Below, in pieces: positions 1-7,416 of a stretch of DNA of 64,000 nt; positions within the stretch are counted from its first letter, which is position 1; every line of letters begins with the position of its first letter. Made by a program: the position numbers and the translations under genes. The DNA is from Silvimonas soli (GTDB lineage Bacteria; Pseudomonadota; Gammaproteobacteria; Burkholderiales; Chitinibacteraceae). The DNA is taken from assembly GCF_030035605.1 (NCBI RefSeq), contig NZ_CP106736.1, positions 4,275,001 through 4,339,000 on the forward strand. The letters are read 5' to 3'. The notes under the pieces are model-generated. The model saw only the letters and a program-made list of their open reading frames with translations. It made no database searches and was not told the origin of the DNA.

Positions 1-1587
1 GATGGCCTGTTGGGTTATTACCATCGCATTGGTGATAAACGCCCGTCTTTGCCGTATGAGATTGATGGCGTCGTCTACAAGGTTGATTCTTTTGCGCAGC
101 AAGAAGAACTTGGCTTCGTCTCGCGTGCGCCGCGCTGGGCCATCGCCCACAAGTTTCCGGCGCAGGAAGCGCTGACGCTGGTGGAAGCCATTGATGTGCA
201 AGTCGGACGCACTGGAGCGATCACGCCGGTCGCGCGCTTGCAGCCGGTGTTTGTCGGCGGCGTTACCGTGACCAATGCCACCTTGCACAACGAAGATGAG
301 GTCCGCCGCAAAGATGTACGTATCGGTGACACGGTTATCGTGCGGCGTGCTGGCGATGTGATTCCGGAAGTGGTCGGCGTGGTGCTGGAGCGTCGGCCAA
401 TGATCGAACAGACCGGTGGCGATCTATTTTCTGCGCAGCAAGTCCCGCGCGAACCGGCGTATCAGCTCCCCAAAACCTGCCCGGTATGTGGCTCGCACGT
501 GGTGCGCGAAGAAGGCGAGGCTATCGCTCGCTGTTCGGGTGGCTTGTTCTGCTCGGCTCAGCGCAAAGAGGCGATCTGGCACTTTGCCGGGCGTCGCGCC
601 ATGGATATTGATGGCCTGGGTGGTCGCTATATCGATAACCTGGTGGAACTGGATTACGTGCACGGCGTGGCCGACCTGTATCGACTGACGCTGGATGATT
701 TTCTGGAGATGAAGCGCCGCGCCGATGAGCGCGACGGCCTTACACCGGAAACGGTCCAGCAGGGCAAAGTCGCCACCAAATGGGCAGAGAACCTGCTGGA
801 GGCCATTGAAGCCAGCAAGAAGCCGCCACTGGCACGCATGCTGTTCGCGCTGGGTATCCGCCACGTGGGTGAGTCCACCGCCAAGACGCTGGCGGATTGG
901 CTGGGGCGACTGCAGTGGGTGCGTCATGCTCCCGCCGCTGTTCTGCGAGTGTTGCCGGATATTGGTGGCACCGTGGCCGATTCCATTGCCGATTTCTTTG
1001 CCGAGCCCAAAAACCAGCAGGCGCTGGATGATCTGCTGAGCGCAGGTGTCGAGCCGCAGGGTGAGCGCGCCCCGAGTGCTGAGCTGAGAGAAAAACTTGA
1101 TGTCGCAACGCTGTATGCCGCATTGAATATCCCCAGACTGACGCCGGTGCGAGCCAAACAACTCGCCGGGCAATTCCCGACATTGGCGGGTCTGGCCCAA
1201 GCCAATGAAACGGCCCTGGTTGGATTGCCGACGGATGTTGCAAGCGCTGTGCTGACTTGGCTGGGTCAGCCAGATCGACGCGAACAATTGCAGCAACTGG
1301 ATCAGTTCCAGGCCAGATTGCTGGACGCTCTCCCGCAAGCAAGCGAGGCCACGCAAGGTGTGTTTACCGGCAAAACGTTTGTGCTAACCGGCACCTTGCC
1401 CACGCTGTCTCGCGATGAGGCCAAGGCACTGATTGAAGCGGCGGGTGGCAAGGTGAGCGGCAGCGTCTCTAAAAAGACGGATGTGGTTGTGGCGGGCGAA
1501 GAGGCGGGTTCCAAGCTGACCAAGGCCCAGGAGCTGGGCGTGCCGGTATGGGATGAAGCGCAGCTGCAGGCAGCACTGACGACGTAG
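1..1587 (+). CDS. ligA: NAD+-dependent DNA ligase LigA, 5'-truncated by window edge
   Basis: This is the C-terminal 528 residues of the ligase that seals 5'-phosphate/3'-OH nicks during replication and repair using NAD+. The reading frame is open from base 1, so the start, the NAD-binding Ia domain and the catalytic KxDG lysine lie upstream. Visible parts are adenylation-domain motif IV (EIDGVVYKVD, residues 20-29), the OB fold, a four-cysteine zinc finger beginning CPVCG near residue 160, a helix-hairpin-helix region at about 210-400, and a C-terminal BRCT domain from about residue 454 (FTGKTFVLTGTLP). The gene ends at a TAG followed by a hairpin terminator, so it closes a transcription unit. 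Identity is certain from domain order; only the N-terminus is missing. Confidence 0.97.
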   Translation, partial: DGLLGYYHRIGDKRPSLPYEIDGVVYKVDSFAQQEELGFVSRAPRWAIAHKFPAQEALTLVEAIDVQVGRTGAITPVARLQPVFVGGVTVTNATLHNEDEVRRKDVRIGDTVIVRRAGDVIPEVVGVVLERRPMIEQTGGDLFSAQQVPREPAYQLPKTCPVCGSHVVREEGEAIARCSGGLFCSAQRKEAIWHFAGRRAMDIDGLGGRYIDNLVELDYVHGVADLYRLTLDDFLEMKRRADERDGLTPETVQQGKVATKWAENLLEAIEASKKPPLARMLFALGIRHVGESTAKTLADWLGRLQWVRHAPAAVLRVLPDIGGTVADSIADFFAEPKNQQALDDLLSAGVEPQGERAPSAELREKLDVATLYAALNIPRLTPVRAKQLAGQFPTLAGLAQANETALVGLPTDVASAVLTWLGQPDRREQLQQLDQFQARLLDALPQASEATQGVFTGKTFVLTGTLPTLSRDEAKALIEAAGGKVSGSVSKKTDVVVAGEEAGSKLTKAQELGVPVWDEAQLQAALTT

Positions 1588-1616
1588 CAGTCGGAGGCTG
1601 GTGTCTGGTTGACAAG

Positions 1617-1648
1617 AAAAGGGCTGACATCAATATCGGCCCTTTTCC
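1617..1648 (+). terminator. rho-independent terminator after ligA
   Basis: AAAAGGGC (1617-1624) and GCCCTTTT (1639-1646) form a perfect 8-bp stem around a 14-nt loop, with T-rich sequence inside the 3' arm. It sits 30 nt after the ligA stop and separates ligA from the HTH/galU unit. Confidence 0.75.
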
Positions 1649-1659
1649 TATGGAATCAT

Positions 1660-1681
1660 GATGTTTATAAAATTAAACATC
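1660..1681. promoter_or_regulatory. operator-like inverted repeat 1 upstream of HTH-galU
   Basis: GATGTTTA (1660-1667), a 6-nt AT-only spacer (TAAAAT), and TAAACATC (1674-1681) make a perfect 8-bp dyad. The spacer and flanks also resemble a -10 box. The core TGTTTA-N6-TRAACA recurs 49 bp downstream. The size fits a Cro-like dimer operator, and a Cro-like HTH is encoded immediately downstream, so autoregulation is inferred rather than shown. Confidence 0.55.
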
Positions 1682-1708
1682 GTCTATCAGAATTCGCTGG
1701 TTGACTTT

Positions 1709-1730
1709 GGTGTTTAATTGTCTGAACATT
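1709..1730. promoter_or_regulatory. operator-like inverted repeat 2 upstream of HTH-galU
   Basis: The core TGTTTA (1711-1716), N6, TGAACA (1723-1728) has the same half-site and spacer length as the dyad at 1660-1681, with one mismatch between arms. It lies just downstream of a TTGACT -35-like hexamer (1701-1706) and ends 6 nt before the ATG of the HTH segment, so a bound protein would block initiation. Confidence 0.5.
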
Positions 1731-1736
1731 GATGCT

Positions 1737-1922
1737 ATGCACAAATCAGAAGCCATTCGCTTGTTTGGATCCCAGACCCGCCTTGCCGATTCGCTCGGCC
1801 TTGGTCGTTCCGCGGTATCCCAGTGGCCCGACGAGTTGCATCAGCGTCAAGCTGATCAAGTCATGGGGGCCGCACTGCGATTGGGATTGCTGGAATCAGC
1901 CAATCAAACCAGAGGATTCGGT
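1737..1922 (+). CDS. Cro-like helix-turn-helix segment, in frame with galU and without its own stop
   Basis: This 62-codon stretch from ATG 1737 encodes a small Cro/CI-type DNA-binding domain: MHKSEAIRLFGSQTRLADSL then LGLGRSAVSQW, which reads as the paired HTH helices, followed by residues resembling the Cro C-terminal part. No stop codon separates it from galU, so translation from 1737 would give a 357-residue HTH-GalU fusion. A TTG at 1701 could extend it further. No convincing Shine-Dalgarno precedes 1737, whereas galU has its own. It may be a real fusion, an upstream ORF that lost its stop, or a regulator whose readthrough couples to galU. Two TGTTTA-N6-TRAACA dyads lie directly upstream. 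Confidence 0.6.
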
Positions 1923-2810
1923 ATGCAAAAAATTCGTAAGGCAGTTTTTCCGGTCGCGGGGATGGGGACACGCTTTTTGCCGGCCACCAAGGCCAGCCCT
2001 AAAGAAATGATGTCCATTGTCGACAAGCCGCTTATCCAGTACGCCGTGGAAGAAGCGCTGGCCGCTGGCATTACCGAAATGATCTTCATCACCGGGCGTA
2101 ACAAGCGCTCGATCGAAGACCACTTTGATAAAGCCTATGAGCTGGAAAGCGAACTGGCAGCGAAGAACAAACAGAAGCTGCTGGATATTGTGCAAGGCAT
2201 CCTGCCCAAGGGTGTTACCTGCGTGTATATCCGCCAGCCAGAAGCGCTGGGTCTGGGCCACGCCGTGTTATGCGCCAAGCCAGCGGTAGGTGATGAGCCC
2301 TTTGCCGTCATCCTGGCAGATGACTTGATCGATGGCCGTACTTCAGAACTCAAATTGATGGTGGACCTGTTCGACGACACCCATTGCTCTGTACTGGGCG
2401 TGGAAGAAGTCCCGCATGAAGATACCGGTTCTTACGGCATTGTTGAGGTGGGTGAGCCGCAAAGTGGCCGCCTGAAAATCAACAGCATCGTAGAAAAACC
2501 CAAGCCTGCTGAAGCGCCTTCCAATCTGGCCGTGGTCGGGCGTTATGTGCTGACACCGCGCATCTTCCATCATCTGCAAAGCGTGCAGCCAGGCAAGGGC
2601 GGCGAAATCCAGCTCACCGATGGCATTTTTGCGCTCATGCAAGAGCAGCACGTGTTGGCGCACACGCTCAAAGGCAAACGCTATGACTGCGGCTCCAAGT
2701 TCGGCTTTTTGAAAGCGACCTTTGAGCTGGGTCTGAAGCACGAAGAAGTGGGCGAGGAGTTTACCTCGTATCTGAAGGAGCGTATTGCCAGCGGTGAGCT
2801 TGCTCGGTGA
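1923..2810 (+). CDS. galU: UTP-glucose-1-phosphate uridylyltransferase GalU
   Basis: GalU makes UDP-glucose from UTP and glucose-1-phosphate in the cytoplasm, feeding LPS, exopolysaccharide and UDP-glucuronate (ugd is at 36857). The 295-residue length is normal for the family. The nucleotide-binding start AVFPVAGMGTRFLPATKASP, the KEMM motif, the conserved ILADD segment and the late VEKPKP and LTDGI motifs are all present. ATG 1923 is chosen because AGAGGA (1911-1916) sits 6 nt upstream and the canonical GalU N-terminus begins here. The frame continues upstream into a Cro-like HTH with no stop, so a longer product is possible. A strong terminator follows at 2852. Confidence 0.95.
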   Translation: MQKIRKAVFPVAGMGTRFLPATKASPKEMMSIVDKPLIQYAVEEALAAGITEMIFITGRNKRSIEDHFDKAYELESELAAKNKQKLLDIVQGILPKGVTCVYIRQPEALGLGHAVLCAKPAVGDEPFAVILADDLIDGRTSELKLMVDLFDDTHCSVLGVEEVPHEDTGSYGIVEVGEPQSGRLKINSIVEKPKPAEAPSNLAVVGRYVLTPRIFHHLQSVQPGKGGEIQLTDGIFALMQEQHVLAHTLKGKRYDCGSKFGFLKATFELGLKHEEVGEEFTSYLKERIASGELAR

Positions 2811-2851
2811 TTTGGCGACACCTGCTGCAATATTTGTGAGATTTTGAGAAA

Positions 2852-2892
2852 TAAGGGACTACACGGCTGGTGTCGTCCCTTTTTCTTTTTTA
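2852..2892 (+). terminator. rho-independent terminator after galU
   Basis: AAGGGACTACAC (2853-2864) pairs with GTGTCGTCCCTT (2870-2881) with one internal mismatch and a 5-nt loop, followed by a T-rich tail to 2891. Confidence 0.85.
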
Positions 2893-2991
2893 AGATGTTC
2901 TGGTTACACGCGCTGGCTGCTGCTGATTTTATTGATCCATCAATAACGAGTCCGGGATTGGCGCTTGCGTCAGCCCGCAGGAGAACACCTC

Positions 2992-3732
2992 ATGCTCGCC
3001 ATCATCGGCGGAACTGGCGCTGGCCAGCTGGCCAATCTGGAAGTTACGCGCCGGCAAGTCGTGCGCACACCTTATGGTGACCCGTCTGGCCCGCTGACAT
3101 TTGGCGAAGTGGGTGGTAAACCAGTGGTATTCATTGCCCGTCACGGCTACGGCCATACCATCCCGCCGCACCTGATCAACTACCGCGCCAATATCTGGGC
3201 GCTGGCCGATCAAAAAGTCACCCAGATTGTGGCCATCGCTTCAGTTGGCGGAATTCGCGCCGATATGGGGCCAGGTGTGCTGACTTTGCCGGACCAGATC
3301 ATTGATTACACGTGGGGGCGCAAACAGACAATGTACGAGGGCGGCCTGCATCCGGTTACCCACATTGATTTTACCGAGCCCTACAGTGCAGATTTACGAG
3401 CAACCGTACTGGCCGCGGCAAGGCAAGTGGGCGTAGATATCGTCGATGGCGGTGTCTATGCCTGTACCCAAGGCCCACGTCTGGAAACCGCCGCAGAAAT
3501 CCGCCGCATCCAGCGCGACGGCGGTGATATCGTAGGCATGACCGCCATGCCGGAAGCCGCACTAGCCAGGGAGGCGGGTGTCGAGTACGCCACCATCGCG
3601 GTCGTCTCTAACTGGGCAGCAGGACAGCAAGACAGCGCGCGCGGCGTAGTTTTTACGACAGCAAGTGGCGTGTTTGAGGCGGCGATGGCTCGCACCAATT
3701 CGATATTGGAAGCATTGTTAAAACAGTCCTGA
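2992..3732 (+). CDS. S-methyl-5'-thioinosine phosphorylase-like purine nucleoside phosphorylase
   Basis: A 246-residue member of the PNP/MTAP family, which cleaves 5'-methylthionucleosides with phosphate during polyamine and methionine salvage. It shows the N-terminal IIGGTG phosphate loop, the RHGYGH motif, and the MTAMPEA substrate-binding segment near the C-terminus. In the purine-recognition loop it has SNWAAG, with Asn where adenine-specific MTAPs carry Asp. This matches, from memory, the 6-oxopurine-specific Pseudomonas type, so methylthioinosine is the favoured substrate. ATG 2992 follows AGGAG by 8 nt; an in-frame start at 2965 is less likely. It stands alone between galU and the sugar cassette. 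MTAP annotation is the alternative. Confidence 0.85.
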   Translation: MLAIIGGTGAGQLANLEVTRRQVVRTPYGDPSGPLTFGEVGGKPVVFIARHGYGHTIPPHLINYRANIWALADQKVTQIVAIASVGGIRADMGPGVLTLPDQIIDYTWGRKQTMYEGGLHPVTHIDFTEPYSADLRATVLAAARQVGVDIVDGGVYACTQGPRLETAAEIRRIQRDGGDIVGMTAMPEAALAREAGVEYATIAVVSNWAAGQQDSARGVVFTTASGVFEAAMARTNSILEALLKQS

Positions 3733-3781
3733 TTGGTTCGATATAGGCATTGATGGGTAAAACGCAATTGAGGGGTGTGGC

Positions 3782-4561
3782 GTGAAGGTTGTTATCCTGG
3801 CAGGTGGTCTAGGTACGCGTTTGGGCGAGGAAACAGATCTTCGCCCCAAACCGATGGTTGAAATTGGCGGCCGACCAATTCTTTGGCACATCATGAAAAT
3901 TTATTCGGCCTACGGCTTCAATGAATTTGTGATTTTGCTGGGTTACAAAGGCAACCATATCAAAGAATTTTTTGCCAATTACTTCCTTTACCAGGGCGAC
4001 GTCACGATTGATCTTTCCAATAACCAGATTGAGGTTCACCGCAATCAATCTGAACCGTGGAAAGTTACGCTGCTGGAAACCGGGCTGGACACGCAAACGG
4101 GCGGACGCATCTTGCGCGCCAAAGACTACGTGGGGCAGGAGGATTTTCTGCTGACTTACGGGGACGGCGTGTCAAACGTCGATATTGCTTCATTGGTGAC
4201 GCAACATCAGGCTTCGGCCAATACCCTGGTCACCATGACCACGGTTCAGCCAGAGGCGCGCTTCGGCATTGTCGACGATGATGATGCAGGTCTGATTCGT
4301 GAGTTCCATGAGAAACCGCCGGGTGATCTGGGCTGGATCAATGGTGGTTTCATGGCCTGTCGGCCAGAGGTCTTTGATTTCATTAAAGAGGGTGATTCCA
4401 CCATTTTTGAACGGGCACCGCTGGAACAATTGGCGGCTCAAGGCAAGTTGATGGCGTACCGTCATCACGGCTTCTGGAAATGCATGGATACCCTGCGCGA
4501 TAAAATCCAGCTTAACCACATGTGGGACCAGGGCAATGCCCCCTGGAAAGTCTGGGGCTAA
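3782..4561 (+). CDS. rfbF: glucose-1-phosphate cytidylyltransferase
   Basis: This enzyme makes CDP-glucose from CTP and glucose-1-phosphate, the first step of CDP-sugar biosynthesis. The 259-residue protein has the nucleotidyltransferase signature VVILAGGLGTRLGEET near residue 3, followed by RPKPMVEIGGRPILWHIMK, and the late FWKCMDTLRDK motif typical of RfbF. It begins with GTG 3782 after a G-rich Shine-Dalgarno region. It opens a tightly packed cassette, and rfbG starts at or within its last codons, so the two are translationally coupled. Confidence 0.95.
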   Translation: MKVVILAGGLGTRLGEETDLRPKPMVEIGGRPILWHIMKIYSAYGFNEFVILLGYKGNHIKEFFANYFLYQGDVTIDLSNNQIEVHRNQSEPWKVTLLETGLDTQTGGRILRAKDYVGQEDFLLTYGDGVSNVDIASLVTQHQASANTLVTMTTVQPEARFGIVDDDDAGLIREFHEKPPGDLGWINGGFMACRPEVFDFIKEGDSTIFERAPLEQLAAQGKLMAYRHHGFWKCMDTLRDKIQLNHMWDQGNAPWKVWG

Positions 4562-4565
4562 TCAA

Positions 4566-5645
4566 TTGTTCAGCAATATCTATCATGGCCGTCGGGTTTT
4601 CCTGACCGGGCACACTGGTTTCAAAGGTTCCTGGCTGGCTTTGTGGCTGCACAAGCTCGGGGCGCAGGTGCATGGCTACGCATTGCCACCTGAGGACGAA
4701 CAGAGTGCACATTGGTCCCAACTCGATTTGCCGATTGCTTCAACGCTGGCCGATATTCGCGATGCCGAAACGCTCCGGGCAGCACTAAAAGAGTTTGCGC
4801 CAGAAATCGTGTTTCACCTGGCGGCGCAGCCGCTGGTTCTGGCCTCGTATCGCGATCCTCTGACCACTTGGCAGACCAATGTAATGGGCACTGCCAATCT
4901 ACTGGAAGCTTGCCGGGGGCTGCCGTCGGTGAAGGCTGTGGTGGTGATCACCACCGATAAATGTTACGAAAATCAGGAGTGGTGCTGGGGCTACCGCGAG
5001 TCTGACGCGCTGGGTGGTCATGATCCATATAGCGCCTCCAAAGCGGCTACGGAACTGGTCGCCGCCTCTTATCGCCAAAGTTTTGCCGACAGATCTGCCT
5101 TTGGCGCATCGCCATTGCTGATTGCCACGGCACGTGCCGGTAATGTTATCGGCGGTGGCGACTGGGCGGCAGATCGCTTGATCCCTGACGTGGTACGGGC
5201 GACTGCGGCGCAGAAGGCGGTTGAAGTGCGTAATCCGCTGGCAATTCGACCGTGGCAACATGTGTTGGAATCGCTCTCTGCCTATTTGCTGATTGGCCAG
5301 AAGCTGTTGCAAGACGAGCACAGCGTTGCCCGAGCCTGGAACGTGGGGCCGGCGGACGAAGATAGTGCCTCTGTCGCACAGGTGCTGGATGTATTGCGAG
5401 CGGACTGGCCCGCCGTTTCTTGGCAGCAAGTAGGCGCCATGGCGCATGAAACAAGTGCATTGCGGCTTGATTCCTCTCGCATCAGGGCAGAACTGGCATG
5501 GAAACCGGTCTGGCGTTTGCAGCAGGCGCTGGCGCAGACTAGCCAATGGTACCAGGCGTGGTTACAGGGTGAATTGCGATCGGAAGCGCAGCTACAGCAA
5601 TATTTGAACGATGCAATGACCCACGGTCTGAGCTGGACTCGCTAA
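4566..5645 (+). CDS. rfbG: CDP-glucose 4,6-dehydratase
   Basis: An NAD-dependent short-chain dehydrogenase/reductase that converts CDP-glucose to CDP-4-keto-6-deoxyglucose. The N-terminal Rossmann motif (FLTGHTGFKGSWL) is the family hallmark; TTDKCYEN and YSASK carry the catalytic Thr and Tyr-x-x-x-Lys; RPWQHVLE is conserved late. The TTG at 4566 gives the usual spacing from initiator to GRRVF and has GGGG 8 nt upstream; an in-frame ATG at 4536, overlapping rfbF, would add 10 residues. Its stop overlaps the next ATG (TAATG), which indicates coupled translation. Confidence 0.94.
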   Translation: MFSNIYHGRRVFLTGHTGFKGSWLALWLHKLGAQVHGYALPPEDEQSAHWSQLDLPIASTLADIRDAETLRAALKEFAPEIVFHLAAQPLVLASYRDPLTTWQTNVMGTANLLEACRGLPSVKAVVVITTDKCYENQEWCWGYRESDALGGHDPYSASKAATELVAASYRQSFADRSAFGASPLLIATARAGNVIGGGDWAADRLIPDVVRATAAQKAVEVRNPLAIRPWQHVLESLSAYLLIGQKLLQDEHSVARAWNVGPADEDSASVAQVLDVLRADWPAVSWQQVGAMAHETSALRLDSSRIRAELAWKPVWRLQQALAQTSQWYQAWLQGELRSEAQLQQYLNDAMTHGLSWTR

Positions 5646-6196
5646 TGCAAATAGCGCATTTGCCGATTGCAGGAGTAGCGGTCCTGGAAACAGAACGTCG
5701 CGGCGATGACCGTGGCAGCTTTGCGCGCTGGTTTTGCCAGCGGGAGCTGGCTGAACTGCTGGGTGATTCGACTATCTGCCAGGTCAACCATTCGTACACC
5801 CGGGAGCAAGGCAGCATCCGCGGCTTGCATTTTCAGCGCGCGCCTGCGGCGGAAATAAAAATTGTGCGCTGCTTGTCTGGCCGGATATTCGATATTGTTT
5901 TGGATTTGCGGCGAGACTCCCCCACATTCCTGCAATGGCAAGGCATCGAACTTTCTGCAGATAATGGCAAGGCGCTTTTACTGCCCCAGGGCTGTGCTCA
6001 CGGCTTTCAAACGCTCACGGATGAGGTGCAACTCCTATATATGCACACCGCTTTTTATGAGCCTGCGGTGGAAGGGGGTATCCGCTTCGATGACCCGCGC
6101 GTTGGCATTAACTGGCCATTGCCGGCCACCCAGGTTTCGGCTCGTGATCAGCAACATCCGCTTTTGCCGGATGATTTCATTGGAATCCAGGTATGA
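5645..6196 (+). CDS. dTDP-4-dehydrorhamnose 3,5-epimerase family (RmlC-like) protein
   Basis: A 183-residue cupin of the RmlC family, which epimerises C3 and/or C5 of 4-keto-6-deoxy sugars. Conserved features include DDRGSFARWF, the catalytic-His segment SIRGLHFQ near residue 60, LPQGCAHGFQTL, and the C-terminal GGIRFDDPRVGINWPL block. The context implies a CDP-linked rather than dTDP-linked substrate, since rfbF and rfbG precede it and no rmlA or rmlB is present. Start and stop codons overlap both neighbours. Whether it is a mono- or di-epimerase cannot be read from the sequence. Confidence 0.88.
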   Translation: MQIAHLPIAGVAVLETERRGDDRGSFARWFCQRELAELLGDSTICQVNHSYTREQGSIRGLHFQRAPAAEIKIVRCLSGRIFDIVLDLRRDSPTFLQWQGIELSADNGKALLLPQGCAHGFQTLTDEVQLLYMHTAFYEPAVEGGIRFDDPRVGINWPLPATQVSARDQQHPLLPDDFIGIQV

Positions 6197-7416
6197 AGTG
6201 CCGTCATTGTCAGAGCCCGCTACAACTCGATTTTGTTAATCTCGGATTCGCCCCGCCATCCAACGCCTATCGGCTTGCCACTGATCTGTCTACACCCGAA
6301 ACCCGCTACCCCTTGCGAGTGAAGGTATGCGAGCAATGCTGGTTGGTGCAAACCGAAGACTTCGCCCGTCATGACGCACTCTTCGATGCCCAATACGCTT
6401 ATTTTTCTTCAACGTCTTCTACCTGGCTGGCGCACGCTCAATCGTACGTTGCGATGATCACACAGCGACTCGCGCTGGATTCCGCTTCATTTGTGGTGGA
6501 GGTAGCGGCCAACGATGGCTATCTGCTGCAATACGTCGCCCAGCGCGGCATCCGCTGCCTTGGGATAGAACCCACGTACAGCACCGCGCAGGCGGCCAGA
6601 GCGAAAGGGCTGCAGATAGAAGAAGTCTTTTTGGGGGCAGCATCGGCCAAAACCCTGCGCGAACGCCACGGTGCCGCTGACTTGGTTGCAGCCAACAATG
6701 TGCTGGCCCATGTGCCGGACATTAACGACTTTGTCGCGGGCATCGAGATATTGCTCGCACCAGAGGGAACCGTCACGTTTGAGTTTCCACATTTACTCAA
6801 TCTGATTGCGCAAACCCAGTTCGACACCATTTACCACGAGCATTTTTCATATTTGTCGTTGCTTGCGGTACAGCCAATCTTGCAGCAGGCAGGGTTGCGG
6901 GTGTACGACGTTGAAAATCTGCCCACACATGGCGGTAGCTTGCGGGTTTACGCCTGCAGGCAGAATGCCGCGCAGCTGGAACAGGCCAGCGTTGCCGCCA
7001 TTATTGCCGGTGAGAAAGCCGCCGGGCTCGACCAGTCAGCTGTTTATCATGATTTTCAAGCGCGCGCTGATGCGGTCCGGTTGGGCTTGCAAGCATTTTT
7101 GCTGGAACAAAAGCGCGCTGGCAAAACGGTGATTGGCTACGGTGCCGCAGCGAAAGGTAACACGCTGTTGAACTACGCTGGTGTAGACGGATTGTTGTTG
7201 CCGCAAGTGGCGGATGCCGCGCCATCCAAACAGGGTAAATACCTGCCCGGTAGTCATATTCCGGTAATCACCCCGCAGGCATTGCTGGACGCACGGCCCG
7301 ATTTTGTCCTGATATTGCCGTGGAACCTGAAGCATGAAGTCATGCAGCAGCTGGCACAAATCCGCGAGTGGGGCGGACAGTTTGTCGTCGCGGTACCCGA
7401 GGTGGAAATCCTATGA
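6193..7416 (+). CDS. class I SAM-dependent sugar C-methyltransferase
   Basis: A 407-residue protein with the three-part layout of sugar C-methyltransferases such as TylC3/NovU: an N-terminal zinc-binding unit (CRHC near residue 3 and CEQC near residue 49), a SAM-binding Rossmann core (VVEVAANDGYLLQY around residue 102), and a C-terminal domain with the conserved GYGAAAKGNTLLNY segment. It probably adds a methyl group next to the keto carbon of the CDP-4-keto-6-deoxy sugar. Its start overlaps the epimerase stop and its stop overlaps the aminotransferase ATG. The exact carbon methylated is unknown. Confidence 0.87.
   Translation: MKCRHCQSPLQLDFVNLGFAPPSNAYRLATDLSTPETRYPLRVKVCEQCWLVQTEDFARHDALFDAQYAYFSSTSSTWLAHAQSYVAMITQRLALDSASFVVEVAANDGYLLQYVAQRGIRCLGIEPTYSTAQAARAKGLQIEEVFLGAASAKTLRERHGAADLVAANNVLAHVPDINDFVAGIEILLAPEGTVTFEFPHLLNLIAQTQFDTIYHEHFSYLSLLAVQPILQQAGLRVYDVENLPTHGGSLRVYACRQNAAQLEQASVAAIIAGEKAAGLDQSAVYHDFQARADAVRLGLQAFLLEQKRAGKTVIGYGAAAKGNTLLNYAGVDGLLLPQVADAAPSKQGKYLPGSHIPVITPQALLDARPDFVLILPWNLKHEVMQQLAQIREWGGQFVVAVPEVEIL

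Noticed and set aside
424..1356. 310-codon open frame on the minus strand
   Set aside because: Antisense to ligA in a GC-rich coding region, with no recognisable domains; a shadow of the real gene.
1737..1922. Prophage remnant, because of the Cro-like HTH
   Set aside because: No integrase, att-like repeats, other phage genes or composition shift nearby; flanks are housekeeping genes.
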